A stretch of 9,968 nucleotides of DNA from Chitinophagaceae bacterium. Its GTDB lineage: Bacteria > Bacteroidota > Bacteroidia > Chitinophagales > Chitinophagaceae. Made by a program: the position numbers and the translations under genes. The stretch spans positions 1 to 9,968 of the forward strand of contig JADGPY010000344.1 of NCBI GenBank assembly GCA_017882205.1, in the 5' to 3' direction. The first letter of the stretch is position 1; the number at the start of each line of letters is the position of its first letter. The notes beneath the pieces were generated by a model, which saw only the letters and a program-made list of their open reading frames with translations, searched no databases and was not told the DNA's origin. Below are positions 1 to 6,460 of the stretch, in pieces.

Positions 1-171
1 AACCTTGAGCACCTTGTTTATACAGGGGTTGGCGAAGATGGTAAAGATATCCTCGAGTACACGGTCGTAACAAATACTGGTGATATGGTAAATCAAGAGG
101 CTATCGTTGCTGATAAAACTATCTGGATTGATGACGATATTCTTTTACCTGTTATTATCATTCGCTCTTAA
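1..171 (+). CDS. Unidentified protein, C-terminal fragment (5' end outside window)
   Basis: Frame 1 is open from the first base to a TAA at 169-171, giving 56 residues that end in ...LLPVIIIRS. The tail alternates hydrophobic and polar residues (HLVYTGVG, ILEYTVVTNTG, TIWIDDDILL), which suggests beta structure, and it has two acidic patches. There is no transmembrane stretch, no sorting motif and no recognisable family signature. Codon use resembles the coding genes downstream. I do not recognise the protein. About 27 nt after the stop lies a promoter-like box, so transcription of the next module probably starts afresh. It could be the end of a secreted or regulatory protein; nothing here decides. 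Confidence 0.6.
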   Translation, partial: NLEHLVYTGVGEDGKDILEYTVVTNTGDMVNQEAIVADKTIWIDDDILLPVIIIRS

Positions 172-197
172 TATTCTTTAATTCAAGTATATCTTTT

Positions 198-205
198 TAT
201 ATTTG
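198..205 (+). promoter_or_regulatory. Candidate -7 promoter box for the membrane protein/kinase/regulator module
   Basis: TATATTTG matches the Bacteroidota -7 consensus TAnnTTTG exactly. The expected -33 TTTG is not perfect: TTTA at 177-180 lies 17 nt upstream, where 19-21 nt would be usual. If used, transcription would begin around 210-215, just where the open frame of the membrane protein begins. Confidence 0.4.
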
Positions 206-211
206 GCTTAA

Positions 212-361
212 ATTGCCAAGACTATAACTAAGATCCTACCAAATATTGGGAGTTTAACTACCCTGTTACCTTTAATTTTTTATTTATTATTTCAAAGAAA
301 TAATAAGAGTAGAGAAATAAAGGTAATTTTTTTTTATATATTATACTGTATCGTTAATGAA
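212..361 (+). other. Probable N-terminal coding extension of the membrane protein, without a standard start codon
   Basis: After an in-frame TAA at 209-211, the frame of the downstream membrane gene stays open through 150 nt. It encodes a membrane-like sequence: a hydrophobic stretch (SLTTLLPLIFYLLF), a polar basic loop (QRNNKSREIK), then a second hydrophobic stretch (VIFFYILYCIVNE) that runs directly into the annotated part. No ATG, GTG or TTG occurs in this frame between 212 and 361. Only ATT (212, 245, 275), ATA (224), ATC (233) and CTG (263) are available as weak starts. The other two forward frames are interrupted by stops here. A run of nine T at 327-335 is a possible slippage or sequencing-error site. 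Confidence 0.55.
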
Positions 362-934
362 TTGGTTAGCTTTATTCTCCATAAAGAGGGTCACTCAGCA
401 GATCCATTAGTAGAAACCATATATGACATCTTTACTGTAGCGGAATTTTGTTTTTTCGCAGGCTTTTTTTATTATATAATTTCCGATAAATCTCTGAAAA
501 AGATAATTCCTGTTGTCGTTATTCTTTTCGTAGCTTCCTCGCTTATAGATTTTTTTTTAGTTCTAGATGAATCCTTCACATCCGGAGTTCAGGCGGTTCT
601 GATATTAATCATGTGTATATATTACTTTTTTGATCAATTAAAAAAACCAAATTCATTCCTTATCTATAATAATATTAATTTCTGGGTGATAATATCGTTT
701 TTGATCTATGTGGCTGGGACTTTCTTTTTATATATAATGGCTGAAAATATGGTTCCTAATAAAGAATTCAGGAAAGAATATGTTATTATCAATTTTTCAT
801 TTAATCTCTTAAAAAACATTCTTCTTTCAGTTGCAATGTTGATGAAGGAAGAAAAAGTAACCCCCAACAATTTTACAGACACTCATTTATCAGGAGACTG
901 GGATAGTATAAAGTCTATAAATAACTTATCTTAA
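362..934 (+). CDS. Polytopic membrane protein of unknown function, linked to a two-component system
   Basis: The stop at 932-934 is firm, but the start is not. The first standard start is a TTG at 362, in the middle of a hydrophobic helix, so it is unlikely to be the true start. From 362 the product is 190 residues with hydrophobic segments near residues 18-41 (IYDIF...YYII), 48-70, 73-90, 105-126 and 140-161, and a polar 25-residue C-terminal tail. Adding the upstream frame gives about seven transmembrane helices. I see no enzymatic motif. The base composition is visibly richer in A and T than the kinase gene that follows. The histidine kinase starts 16 nt after the stop and has no sensor domain, so this protein may supply the input. 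Similar small multi-helix proteins occur beside kinases in Bacteroidota, as I recall; the function is unknown. Confidence 0.7.
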   Translation: MVSFILHKEGHSADPLVETIYDIFTVAEFCFFAGFFYYIISDKSLKKIIPVVVILFVASSLIDFFLVLDESFTSGVQAVLILIMCIYYFFDQLKKPNSFLIYNNINFWVIISFLIYVAGTFFLYIMAENMVPNKEFRKEYVIINFSFNLLKNILLSVAMLMKEEKVTPNNFTDTHLSGDWDSIKSINNLS

Positions 935-950
935 CAGCTTAATCCGAGAC

Positions 951-1778
951 ATGTATTTTTTACAAGTGAATAACAATCCGGATACTGTTTCAACCGTGCT
1001 GTTTTTCGGCACCCTGGGAATGTTTGTAATGGCGATAGGGATAGTGGTGTTCGTGATCTTTCATCAGAGGAAAGTTATCCGCTACCAGTTACAGATGAAA
1101 AAGCTGGAAGATGATAAACAACAAATGCTGTTACAGGCCTCTATACGCTTCCAGGAAGAAGAAAGGCAGCGTATTGCTGCAGATCTCCACGATGATGCAG
1201 GACCATTGCTTGCCACAGCCAGGTTATACCTTAACGAAAATCTAATCCACCAGGAACCTGCAATACAATTACAATCTATCTATAATGCCAAGCAAATTAT
1301 TGACGACGCTATACAACTGATAAGGAATATTTCGCACAGCCTGATGCCACCAACCTTAAAGAATTTTGGCCTGGAATCTGCAATGACCGATCTCTTCCAG
1401 AAAATGAACGCCTCCGGGAACCTGAATGCCAGTGTACGTTTTCACGATTATAGGGTTCGTATGAAGCTTGAGCAGGAACTACTTGTGTTCAGGGTGATCC
1501 AGGAGTTGGTAACCAATATTATGAAACACAGTAATTCAGGCTTTATCCACCTTACCCAGAATACCAATGGCCAAAACCTTTATTTCAGGATACATCATGA
1601 CGGGAAGGGACTTATCCAATCCGAATTCGACAGGCTTAATAATGTTTCTACCGGCCTTGGATTGAAGAATATTCAAAGTAGGATAAAAGTACTTAAGGGT
1701 AGGATCTTCTTCGAGATAGATGCTTCACATACCTATTATAAGGTTACCATCGAAGTACCAAAAGAACCGGCAATGTAA
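951..1778 (+). CDS. Sensor histidine kinase, HisKA_3 type, single membrane anchor
   Basis: This 275-residue inner-membrane kinase should autophosphorylate and pass phosphate to the regulator encoded 57 nt downstream. One transmembrane helix lies at about residues 14-37, followed by a charged, probably coiled-coil linker (38-75). The HisKA_3 dimerisation domain carries the motif EERQRIAADLHDD with the phosphoacceptor His80. The HATPase_c domain shows the N box (ELVTNIMKHS, Asn189), the G1 box (HHDGKG, Asp217) and the G2 box (TGLGLKNIQSR, around 234-244), so all catalytic elements are present. Only about 13 residues precede the helix, and there is no PAS, GAF, TPR or 7TM input domain; signal input must come from a partner, the membrane, or the linker. 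The ATG at 951 is the first start after the upstream stop. The subfamily is the one that pairs with NarL-type regulators. Confidence 0.93.
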   Translation: MYFLQVNNNPDTVSTVLFFGTLGMFVMAIGIVVFVIFHQRKVIRYQLQMKKLEDDKQQMLLQASIRFQEEERQRIAADLHDDAGPLLATARLYLNENLIHQEPAIQLQSIYNAKQIIDDAIQLIRNISHSLMPPTLKNFGLESAMTDLFQKMNASGNLNASVRFHDYRVRMKLEQELLVFRVIQELVTNIMKHSNSGFIHLTQNTNGQNLYFRIHHDGKGLIQSEFDRLNNVSTGLGLKNIQSRIKVLKGRIFFEIDASHTYYKVTIEVPKEPAM

Positions 1779-1835
1779 TTGCTATATGAATACCGTCACT
1801 CTACCTAAACTTTCTCTACCTTTATTATACAAATT

Positions 1836-2486
1836 ATGGACGACGTACGAGTAGCGATAGCAGATGATCACCAGATTTTCCGGAAAGGAGTGATCCTTTC
1901 TATGCGCCAATATACAAATATCAAATTTGTAATGGAAGCTGATAATGGAGAAGAAATGATAAAAGGGGTTGCTGAGGCTAAGCCGGATATAATTCTTATG
2001 GATCTTAGAATGCCGGTAAAAGATGGAATTGAAACCACCAAGTATATTAATAAACACTTTCCTGAAATACGTATTATCATTCTGACCATGTATGAGGATG
2101 AACGCTTTGTAGGTCACCTCATGGAAAGTGGAGCCAATGGATATCTATTAAAAAATACTGAACCATCTGAGATAAAAAAAGCCATCTCAGATGTAATGCG
2201 AACAGGTTTTTACCTGAACAATTTTGTGAATAAAATACTTATTAAGAAGAACTACTCAAAGCAAAAATTCAACCCGAACCTTAATAGCGAAATAGTCATT
2301 AGCGATAGGGAAAAAGAAGTATTAACCCTTGTATGTATGGAATTTACAGCAAGTGAAATTGCGCAAAAAATGGAAATTAGTCCACGTACCGTGGAGGCAA
2401 TAAAAGACAGGCTTATGGAACGTTTCGGCGTTAAGAATTCGGTGGGACTCGTATTCTATGCCATGAAGAATTCATTGATCGATTAA
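1836..2486 (+). CDS. Response regulator transcription factor, NarL/FixJ family
   Basis: The 216-residue protein has a receiver domain (about 1-122) and a LuxR-type helix-turn-helix DNA-binding domain (about 153-213). Receiver residues are all present: acidic pair Asp10/Asp11, phosphoacceptor Asp56 in ILMDLRMP, Thr84 and Lys106. The DNA-binding domain shows SDREKEVLTLV and the recognition region SEIAQKMEISPRTVEAIKDRLMERFGVKN. It should be phosphorylated by the kinase encoded just upstream and then bind promoters; the targets are unknown. Between the domains is a longer basic linker (about 134-150, IKKNYSKQKFNPNLNSE). The stop codon (2484-2486) overlaps the stop of the convergent scoB, so no intergenic terminator separates them. 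The ATG at 1836 gives the normal receiver N-terminus. Confidence 0.95.
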   Translation: MDDVRVAIADDHQIFRKGVILSMRQYTNIKFVMEADNGEEMIKGVAEAKPDIILMDLRMPVKDGIETTKYINKHFPEIRIIILTMYEDERFVGHLMESGANGYLLKNTEPSEIKKAISDVMRTGFYLNNFVNKILIKKNYSKQKFNPNLNSEIVISDREKEVLTLVCMEFTASEIAQKMEISPRTVEAIKDRLMERFGVKNSVGLVFYAMKNSLID

Positions 2487-3142
2487 GTAAGGTCCATCTC
2501 CGGAACCTCATTTCTTACAACCAATCTTCCAGCCGTTTTATTTTTAATTTCTTCTACAGAGATCCCAGGAGCCCTTTCAATTAATTCAAATCCATTTTCA
2601 GTGATATCAAGGACCGCCAGATCGGTAATTATTTTTTTCACACATCTTACCCCAGTCAATGGAAGTGTGCAACGAGGTAATAATTTGGATTGTCCTTTTG
2701 GATTGGTATGCATCATTGCCACAATGATATTTTTAGCACTGGCTACCAGGTCCATAGCACCCCCCATTCCTTTAACCATCTTTCCTGGAATTTTCCAGTT
2801 GGCAATATCTCCAAGATCGCTCACTTCCATTGCACCAAGCACTGTGAGGTCAACCTTTCCAGCTCTGATCATACCAAAACTCATTGCGCTGTCAAAAAAT
2901 GCAGACCCTGGAAGGGTTGTGATAGTTTGCTTCCCTGCATTGATCAGATCCGGGTCTTCCTCCCCCTCAAATGGGAATGGACCCATACCCAGTAATCCAT
3001 TTTCTGATTGCAAAAATACTGCTATATCAGACTGAATGTAGTTGGCCACCAGGGTGGGTATCCCAATGCCAAGGTTTACATAATATCCATCCTTTAATTC
3101 CCTGGCTATTCTTTGAGCTATTTGTTCCTTAGTTAATGACAT
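2483..3142 (-). CDS. scoB: Succinyl-CoA:3-ketoacid CoA-transferase, subunit B
   Basis: This is the 219-residue catalytic subunit of the two-subunit class I CoA-transferase, which moves CoA between succinyl-CoA and acetoacetate in the cytoplasm (EC 2.8.3.5). The family signature LQSENG at residues 44-49 is intact. Glu47 is the residue expected to form the glutamyl-CoA thioester, by comparison with the pig enzyme, and it is followed by the usual GLLGMGP. Length is normal for the subunit. It begins 12 nt after the stop of subunit A, so the two should be co-transcribed and co-translated. It is the last gene of the long minus-strand run and ends tail to tail with the response regulator, sharing 4 nt. 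A related butyrate- or acetate-type AtoA transferase cannot be excluded from sequence alone, but the A-B pairing fits ScoAB best. Confidence 0.94.
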   Translation of the reverse strand: MSLTKEQIAQRIARELKDGYYVNLGIGIPTLVANYIQSDIAVFLQSENGLLGMGPFPFEGEEDPDLINAGKQTITTLPGSAFFDSAMSFGMIRAGKVDLTVLGAMEVSDLGDIANWKIPGKMVKGMGGAMDLVASAKNIIVAMMHTNPKGQSKLLPRCTLPLTGVRCVKKIITDLAVLDITENGFELIERAPGISVEEIKNKTAGRLVVRNEVPEMDLT

Positions 3143-3154
3143 TGCGAATATTAT

Positions 3155-3862
3155 TTATTGGCCAGCCTGGCTTTTTCTTACTGTGCGTTGTTCAATCCTC
3201 TTTTCATAGTTGGTTCCTTTAAATATCCGGTTTACATAGATTCCAGGTGTATGAATATTATTTGGATCCAACTCTCCTGCAGGAACCAATTCCTCCACTT
3301 CTGCAACGGTGATCTTACCAGCCATTGCCATTAAAGGATTGAAATTTCTTGCAGTGGCTTTAAAGATAAGGTTGCCATCAGTATCTCCTTTCCATGCTTT
3401 TACCAGGGCAAAGTCAGCATCAAATGCATGTTCCAGAAGATATTCCTTTCCTTTGAACTCCCTGGTTTCTTTTCCTTCAGCCACTTCTGTGCCAACACCC
3501 GCAGGAGTAAATATGGCCGGCATCCCATACCCTGCTGCCATACATCGTGTGGCTAGGGTTCCTTGTGGAATTAATTCAACTTCCAGTTCGCCACTTAGCA
3601 TTTGGCGTTCAAATTCATCATTCTCGCCTACATAAGATGAGATCATTTTTTTTACCTGCTTCAATTTGAGCATTAAACCAATACCAAAATCATCCACACC
3701 GGCATTATTTGATATACAGGTAAGCCTGCTCACACCCTTTCGCACGAGAGCTGCAATTAAATTTTCCGGTATCCCACATAAGCCAAAACCACCAAGCATG
3801 ATGATATCACCATCTTTAACATCAATTATGGCTTCATCAGCCCCTGGATATACTTTATTCAT
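3155..3862 (-). CDS. scoA: Succinyl-CoA:3-ketoacid CoA-transferase, subunit A
   Basis: This 235-residue partner subunit of the CoA-transferase contains the class I signature DGDIIMLGGFGLCGIP (residues 17-32), with the glycine-rich loop that binds CoA, followed by ENLI. Other family stretches are visible: SNNAGVDDFGIGLML (51-65), GENDEFERQMLSGELEVELIPQG (79-101) and FTPAGVGTEVAEGKE (118-132). The length is typical. It lies 12 nt downstream of the DUF4296 gene and 12 nt upstream of scoB. No room for a separate promoter exists immediately before it, so transcription probably reads through from upstream genes or starts inside them. The ATG at 3862 follows a near-duplicate copy of itself (see the separate note on the tandem repeat). 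Physiologically the pair would support acetoacetate or branched-chain and aromatic ketoacid breakdown. Confidence 0.94.
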   Translation of the reverse strand: MNKVYPGADEAIIDVKDGDIIMLGGFGLCGIPENLIAALVRKGVSRLTCISNNAGVDDFGIGLMLKLKQVKKMISSYVGENDEFERQMLSGELEVELIPQGTLATRCMAAGYGMPAIFTPAGVGTEVAEGKETREFKGKEYLLEHAFDADFALVKAWKGDTDGNLIFKATARNFNPLMAMAGKITVAEVEELVPAGELDPNNIHTPGIYVNRIFKGTNYEKRIEQRTVRKSQAGQ

Positions 3863-3873
3863 GCTTATTCATG
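3852..3873 (-). repeat. Tandem near-duplication of the scoA start region
   Basis: On the minus strand the 10-nt unit ATGAATAAGC is followed directly by ATGAATAAAG. The second copy is the scoA start (3862). The first ATG (3872) is out of frame and would encode only MNKHE before a stop overlapping the scoA start. It sits 2 nt after the stop codon of the DUF4296 gene. The pattern looks like a small slippage duplication. Confidence 0.7.
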
Positions 3874-3874
3874 T

Positions 3875-4252
3875 TTAAATTTTTGAACTATCTATAGGAT
3901 ATGGAGGTCGGTTGATAATGGCACTTTTCCGATCCCGTTCTGCATTCATACTATCGAGCAGCACCCTCATTAACTCCGGGTGTTTTTCATAAAAAGAATA
4001 GCTAAGTTCAAAATCATTGCGTGTGATCTTATGTGCAATGAATACTTTTTTATATAGCTCTATATTTTTAGTTGTCAATTTTATAGAAGAATCTGTTCTT
4101 ACAATTTCAGATGCTATCGCATCGGCTTTTAACATATCCCATAAAACTTCCTGCATTTGTTGTTGTTTCATGACCCCTTTAGGATAGTGAGTTTTACCCG
4201 CACAGGAATAAATGGATACGATCAATAATAATAATACAGTGCCCTTAATCAT
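3875..4252 (-). CDS. DUF4296-family lipoprotein
   Basis: The 125-residue product starts with a short lipoprotein signal peptide (MIKGTVLLLLIVSIYSC) whose lipobox IYSC predicts lipidation at Cys17. The mature part is about 108 residues, polar and probably helical, with MQEVLWDMLKADAIASEIV, followed by IELYKKVFIAHKITRNDFELSYSFYEKHPELM and a C-terminal segment ending in PPYPIDSSKI. The pattern agrees with the Bacteroidota family DUF4296 as I remember it (LWDm..AD.....yy....hPe.m..il). Its biochemical role is unknown. Its ATG overlaps the TGA of the DUF4835 gene in an ATGA arrangement, which points to translational coupling. Being lipidated, it is probably attached to the outer or inner membrane facing the periplasm. 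Confidence 0.85.
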   Translation of the reverse strand: MIKGTVLLLLIVSIYSCAGKTHYPKGVMKQQQMQEVLWDMLKADAIASEIVRTDSSIKLTTKNIELYKKVFIAHKITRNDFELSYSFYEKHPELMRVLLDSMNAERDRKSAIINRPPYPIDSSKI

Positions 4253-5166
4253 TTTAAGCCATCTTTATATTTCGATGCATTCGAAATATCTAATTTCTGA
4301 AGAAATTCTAATGCCCTTGTTTTATCAGGAGGAGTGGCCTTAGAAAATATCTTAATAAGCTCCTGGGCTTTCCCCTGGAAGAAAAATTGCAATACCATGG
4401 TATTTGGATTTTCAACATTGAATGTATTTAATAAGCTAAGTACATTTAGTATCTGGCTTCTTGCAGTTATTTCATCGTCATATAATTTATCCATTCCCAA
4501 ACGATAGTAAGAATAATAGGCATCGTGAATAAGTGTGTACCGGCTGTTAAGTAAATTCTCTATTAACCAATATCGATTACGAATACCATCGAAGGGTTTC
4601 CATCCACTGATATTACGGCCTTCAGGCGAATTATTAATAATGTTCTGTGCTTTTTGAAAATATATATCTCCTCCACGTTGAGAAAATGAATCATAGTCTA
4701 AACCAAGAATCAGGTCGATGTAATAAGCGATTACGGCCGTAAGGTTCGAAGCTAACGCATCTGTGCCAGCGACACGATTCTCATTAAATTCCAATTGTTG
4801 AAACTCAATATATTTGAAAGTTACATCCTGATCCTGGAAATTAATAATCGGGGATATATATGATGAGTTGAATATGGGTCGGGCAGATTGTATAGTGAGT
4901 GAAGCCTTGTATACATTTGCGTCACTTGTTCCTTCCAGGTTCAGTAAGAAACTGCAATCGATCTTTTCTTCAGGTGCAAAATTATCACTCGTCCACTTCC
5001 TGTTGTTAATAAAATTGTTCAAAGCAGTCTGAAGAGTAACAAAAACTTTCTTGTCGATTGTATTCTCAACCCTATTCGCAAGTACACTTACCCTTGCCCG
5101 TAATTCCTGGGCCTGGCCTAACTGAAACGCAAGAATAAAAACCAAGAATAAAGATAATTTACGCAT
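4249..5166 (-). CDS. Exported DUF4835-family protein
   Basis: The frame is open upstream to 5301, but the start used here is the ATG at 5166, because it places a clear signal peptide at the N-terminus (MRKLSLFLVFILAFQLGQAQ, cleavage probably after AQ) and reduces the overlap with coaBC to 8 nt. The product is 305 residues. The mature sequence begins ELRARVSVLANRVENTIDKKVFVTLQ and includes NNRKWTSDNFAPEEKIDC, then a conserved-looking block AYYIDLILGLDYDSFSQRGGDIYFQKAQNIINNSPEG and GWKPFDGIRNRYWLIENLL. This fits DUF4835, which commonly sits directly after coaBC in Bacteroidota. Some annotation pipelines, as I recall, name the family PorD and tie it to type IX secretion; nothing in this sequence proves that. 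It should be periplasmic or outer-membrane associated. The stop overlaps the next start (ATGA). Confidence 0.88.
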   Translation of the reverse strand: MRKLSLFLVFILAFQLGQAQELRARVSVLANRVENTIDKKVFVTLQTALNNFINNRKWTSDNFAPEEKIDCSFLLNLEGTSDANVYKASLTIQSARPIFNSSYISPIINFQDQDVTFKYIEFQQLEFNENRVAGTDALASNLTAVIAYYIDLILGLDYDSFSQRGGDIYFQKAQNIINNSPEGRNISGWKPFDGIRNRYWLIENLLNSRYTLIHDAYYSYYRLGMDKLYDDEITARSQILNVLSLLNTFNVENPNTMVLQFFFQGKAQELIKIFSKATPPDKTRALEFLQKLDISNASKYKDGLK

Positions 5167-6352
5167 TTTGATATTGTATGATGGTTGTAATAATGTCGTT
5201 GGCAACCTGTTTTTTAGACTTTGTTTGAAATGGAAATTCATTTCCCCGTTTATCAAAAATAGTGATTTTGTTACTGTCTTTACCAAAGCCAGCACCTTCA
5301 TCCCGGAGAGAATTTAAAACGATCATATCAAGATTTTTCTCTCTCAGTTTCTTTAACGCGTTTCCCTTCTCATTATTTGTTTCGAGTGCAAAACCAACTA
5401 ATATCTGATCTTTTCCTTTTATTTCACCGGCTGCTTGCAGTATATCCCGTGTTCTTGCCAGTTTCAACTCAAAAAATTCTTCATCTCCCTTTTTTATCTT
5501 ACCGTTAGTAGGAGTAGCTGCTTTATAATCGGCCACAGCAGCTGCCATTATAATAATATCGAATGAGCCGATATCCTGCATTGTGGCTTTATACATATCT
5601 TCTGCCGACGTCACGAAGATGGTATCCTCAATAGGACTAACGTTTGGGGAAGGTCCCAATACCAGTCTCACTTCGGCGCCTTTTTCCTGCAATGCCATGG
5701 CAATTGCTATCCCCATCTTTCCGGATGAGTGATTACTAATAAATCTAACCGAATCAATTTCTTCATGTGTTGGTCCTGCAGTTACCAATGCACGTTTACC
5801 TTTTAACTCGCTTGAGGATGTAAAAAAGTTTTCTAGATGCTGCATTATAATTTCAGGTTCAGCCATACGTCCTTCCCCATAAAGGCCACTTGCTAGTTCA
5901 CCATTACCCACAGTAATTATTTTATTTCCGGCTTTTTCAATTTTCAATAAATTCTCTTTCGTAGTACTATGATGCCACATATCTTCATCCATGGCAGGTG
6001 CAACCAATACCGGGCATGTTGCTGAAAGATAAACAGCAAGGAGAAGATTATCGCAGAACCCATTTGCCATTTTTGCAAGAGTATGGCAAGTCAAAGGAGC
6101 TATTACCATAACATCCGCCCACCTTCCAAGCATTACATGATTGGACCACGAATTTTCTTCAAATAAATCAGTTAGTACGGTGTTTTTAGAAAGAGTTGAT
6201 AATGTAAGAGGGGAAACAAAATCTTTGGATGCCTGGGTCATAACGACCCTTACTTCCGCATTTGCTTTAATTAGCAATCGCACGAGGAGGATTGCTTTGT
6301 AAGCAGCAATGCTACCAGTAACTCCAATTAGTATCTTTTTCCCTGAAAGCAT
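5159..6352 (-). CDS. coaBC: Bifunctional phosphopantothenoylcysteine decarboxylase / phosphopantothenate-cysteine ligase
   Basis: This 397-residue cytoplasmic enzyme performs two steps of coenzyme A synthesis: ligation of cysteine to 4'-phosphopantothenate, then FMN-dependent decarboxylation to 4'-phosphopantetheine. The N-terminal CoaC flavoprotein half (about 1-175) shows the FMN loop GVTGSIAAYK (10-19), the catalytic His72 in NHVMLGRWAD, and PAMDEDMW (119-126) where E. coli-type enzymes have PxMNxxMW. The C-terminal CoaB half (about 185-395) shows TAGPTHEEID, VRFISNHSSGKMG (202-214), AAAVADYKAATPTNGKIKK (270-288) and GFALETNNEKG (320-330), all canonical. The CoaC substrate flap ASGLYGEGRM (154-163) lacks the cysteine found in E. 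coli and plant enzymes, and the PASANT-like motif reads PLTCHT (86-91). A hairpin ends directly at its ATG. The length is normal for a fused enzyme. Confidence 0.95.
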   Translation of the reverse strand: MLSGKKILIGVTGSIAAYKAILLVRLLIKANAEVRVVMTQASKDFVSPLTLSTLSKNTVLTDLFEENSWSNHVMLGRWADVMVIAPLTCHTLAKMANGFCDNLLLAVYLSATCPVLVAPAMDEDMWHHSTTKENLLKIEKAGNKIITVGNGELASGLYGEGRMAEPEIIMQHLENFFTSSSELKGKRALVTAGPTHEEIDSVRFISNHSSGKMGIAIAMALQEKGAEVRLVLGPSPNVSPIEDTIFVTSAEDMYKATMQDIGSFDIIIMAAAVADYKAATPTNGKIKKGDEEFFELKLARTRDILQAAGEIKGKDQILVGFALETNNEKGNALKKLREKNLDMIVLNSLRDEGAGFGKDSNKITIFDKRGNEFPFQTKSKKQVANDIITTIIQYQNA

Positions 6353-6386
6353 AAAAATAAAAAGCGACGATTTGAATAACGTCGCT
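6353..6386 (-). terminator. Hairpin with T-rich tail between rpoZ and coaBC (terminator or leader element)
   Basis: A perfect 7-bp stem AGCGACG/CGTCGCT (6363-6369 with 6380-6386) and a 10-nt loop is followed on the minus strand by TTTTTATTTTT, which runs directly into the coaBC ATG at 6352. It has the form of an intrinsic terminator for the bamD-rpoZ transcript. Its position with no spacer before a start codon makes a role in controlling coaBC expression equally possible. Confidence 0.6.
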
Positions 6387-6460
6387 AAAATTATATTTTC
6401 TAATGCAAAGATTTATATAAAAACTTACTTTATCGTAATATTAATATTAAACGCTTCAAT

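Noticed and set aside
202..220. Inverted repeat TTTGGC/GCCAAG after the first partial gene, considered as its terminator
   Set aside because: The stem is only 5 bp plus a wobble, no T tract follows, and it overlaps the promoter-like box.
1782..2117. Minus-strand 111-codon frame opposite the response regulator
   Set aside because: The regulator on the plus strand has every receiver residue in place; the opposite product shows no domain.
2601..3035. Plus-strand 144-codon frame opposite scoB
   Set aside because: scoB carries intact catalytic motifs over this stretch; the antisense frame is a codon-bias shadow.
5167..5301. N-terminal 45-residue extension of the DUF4835 protein
   Set aside because: It would lie inside coaBC in another frame and would bury the signal peptide; the ATG at 5166 is better.
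6436..6449. 14-bp palindrome TAATATTAATATTA just after rpoZ
   Set aside because: Made only of A and T in an AT-rich gap, so symmetry is expected by chance.
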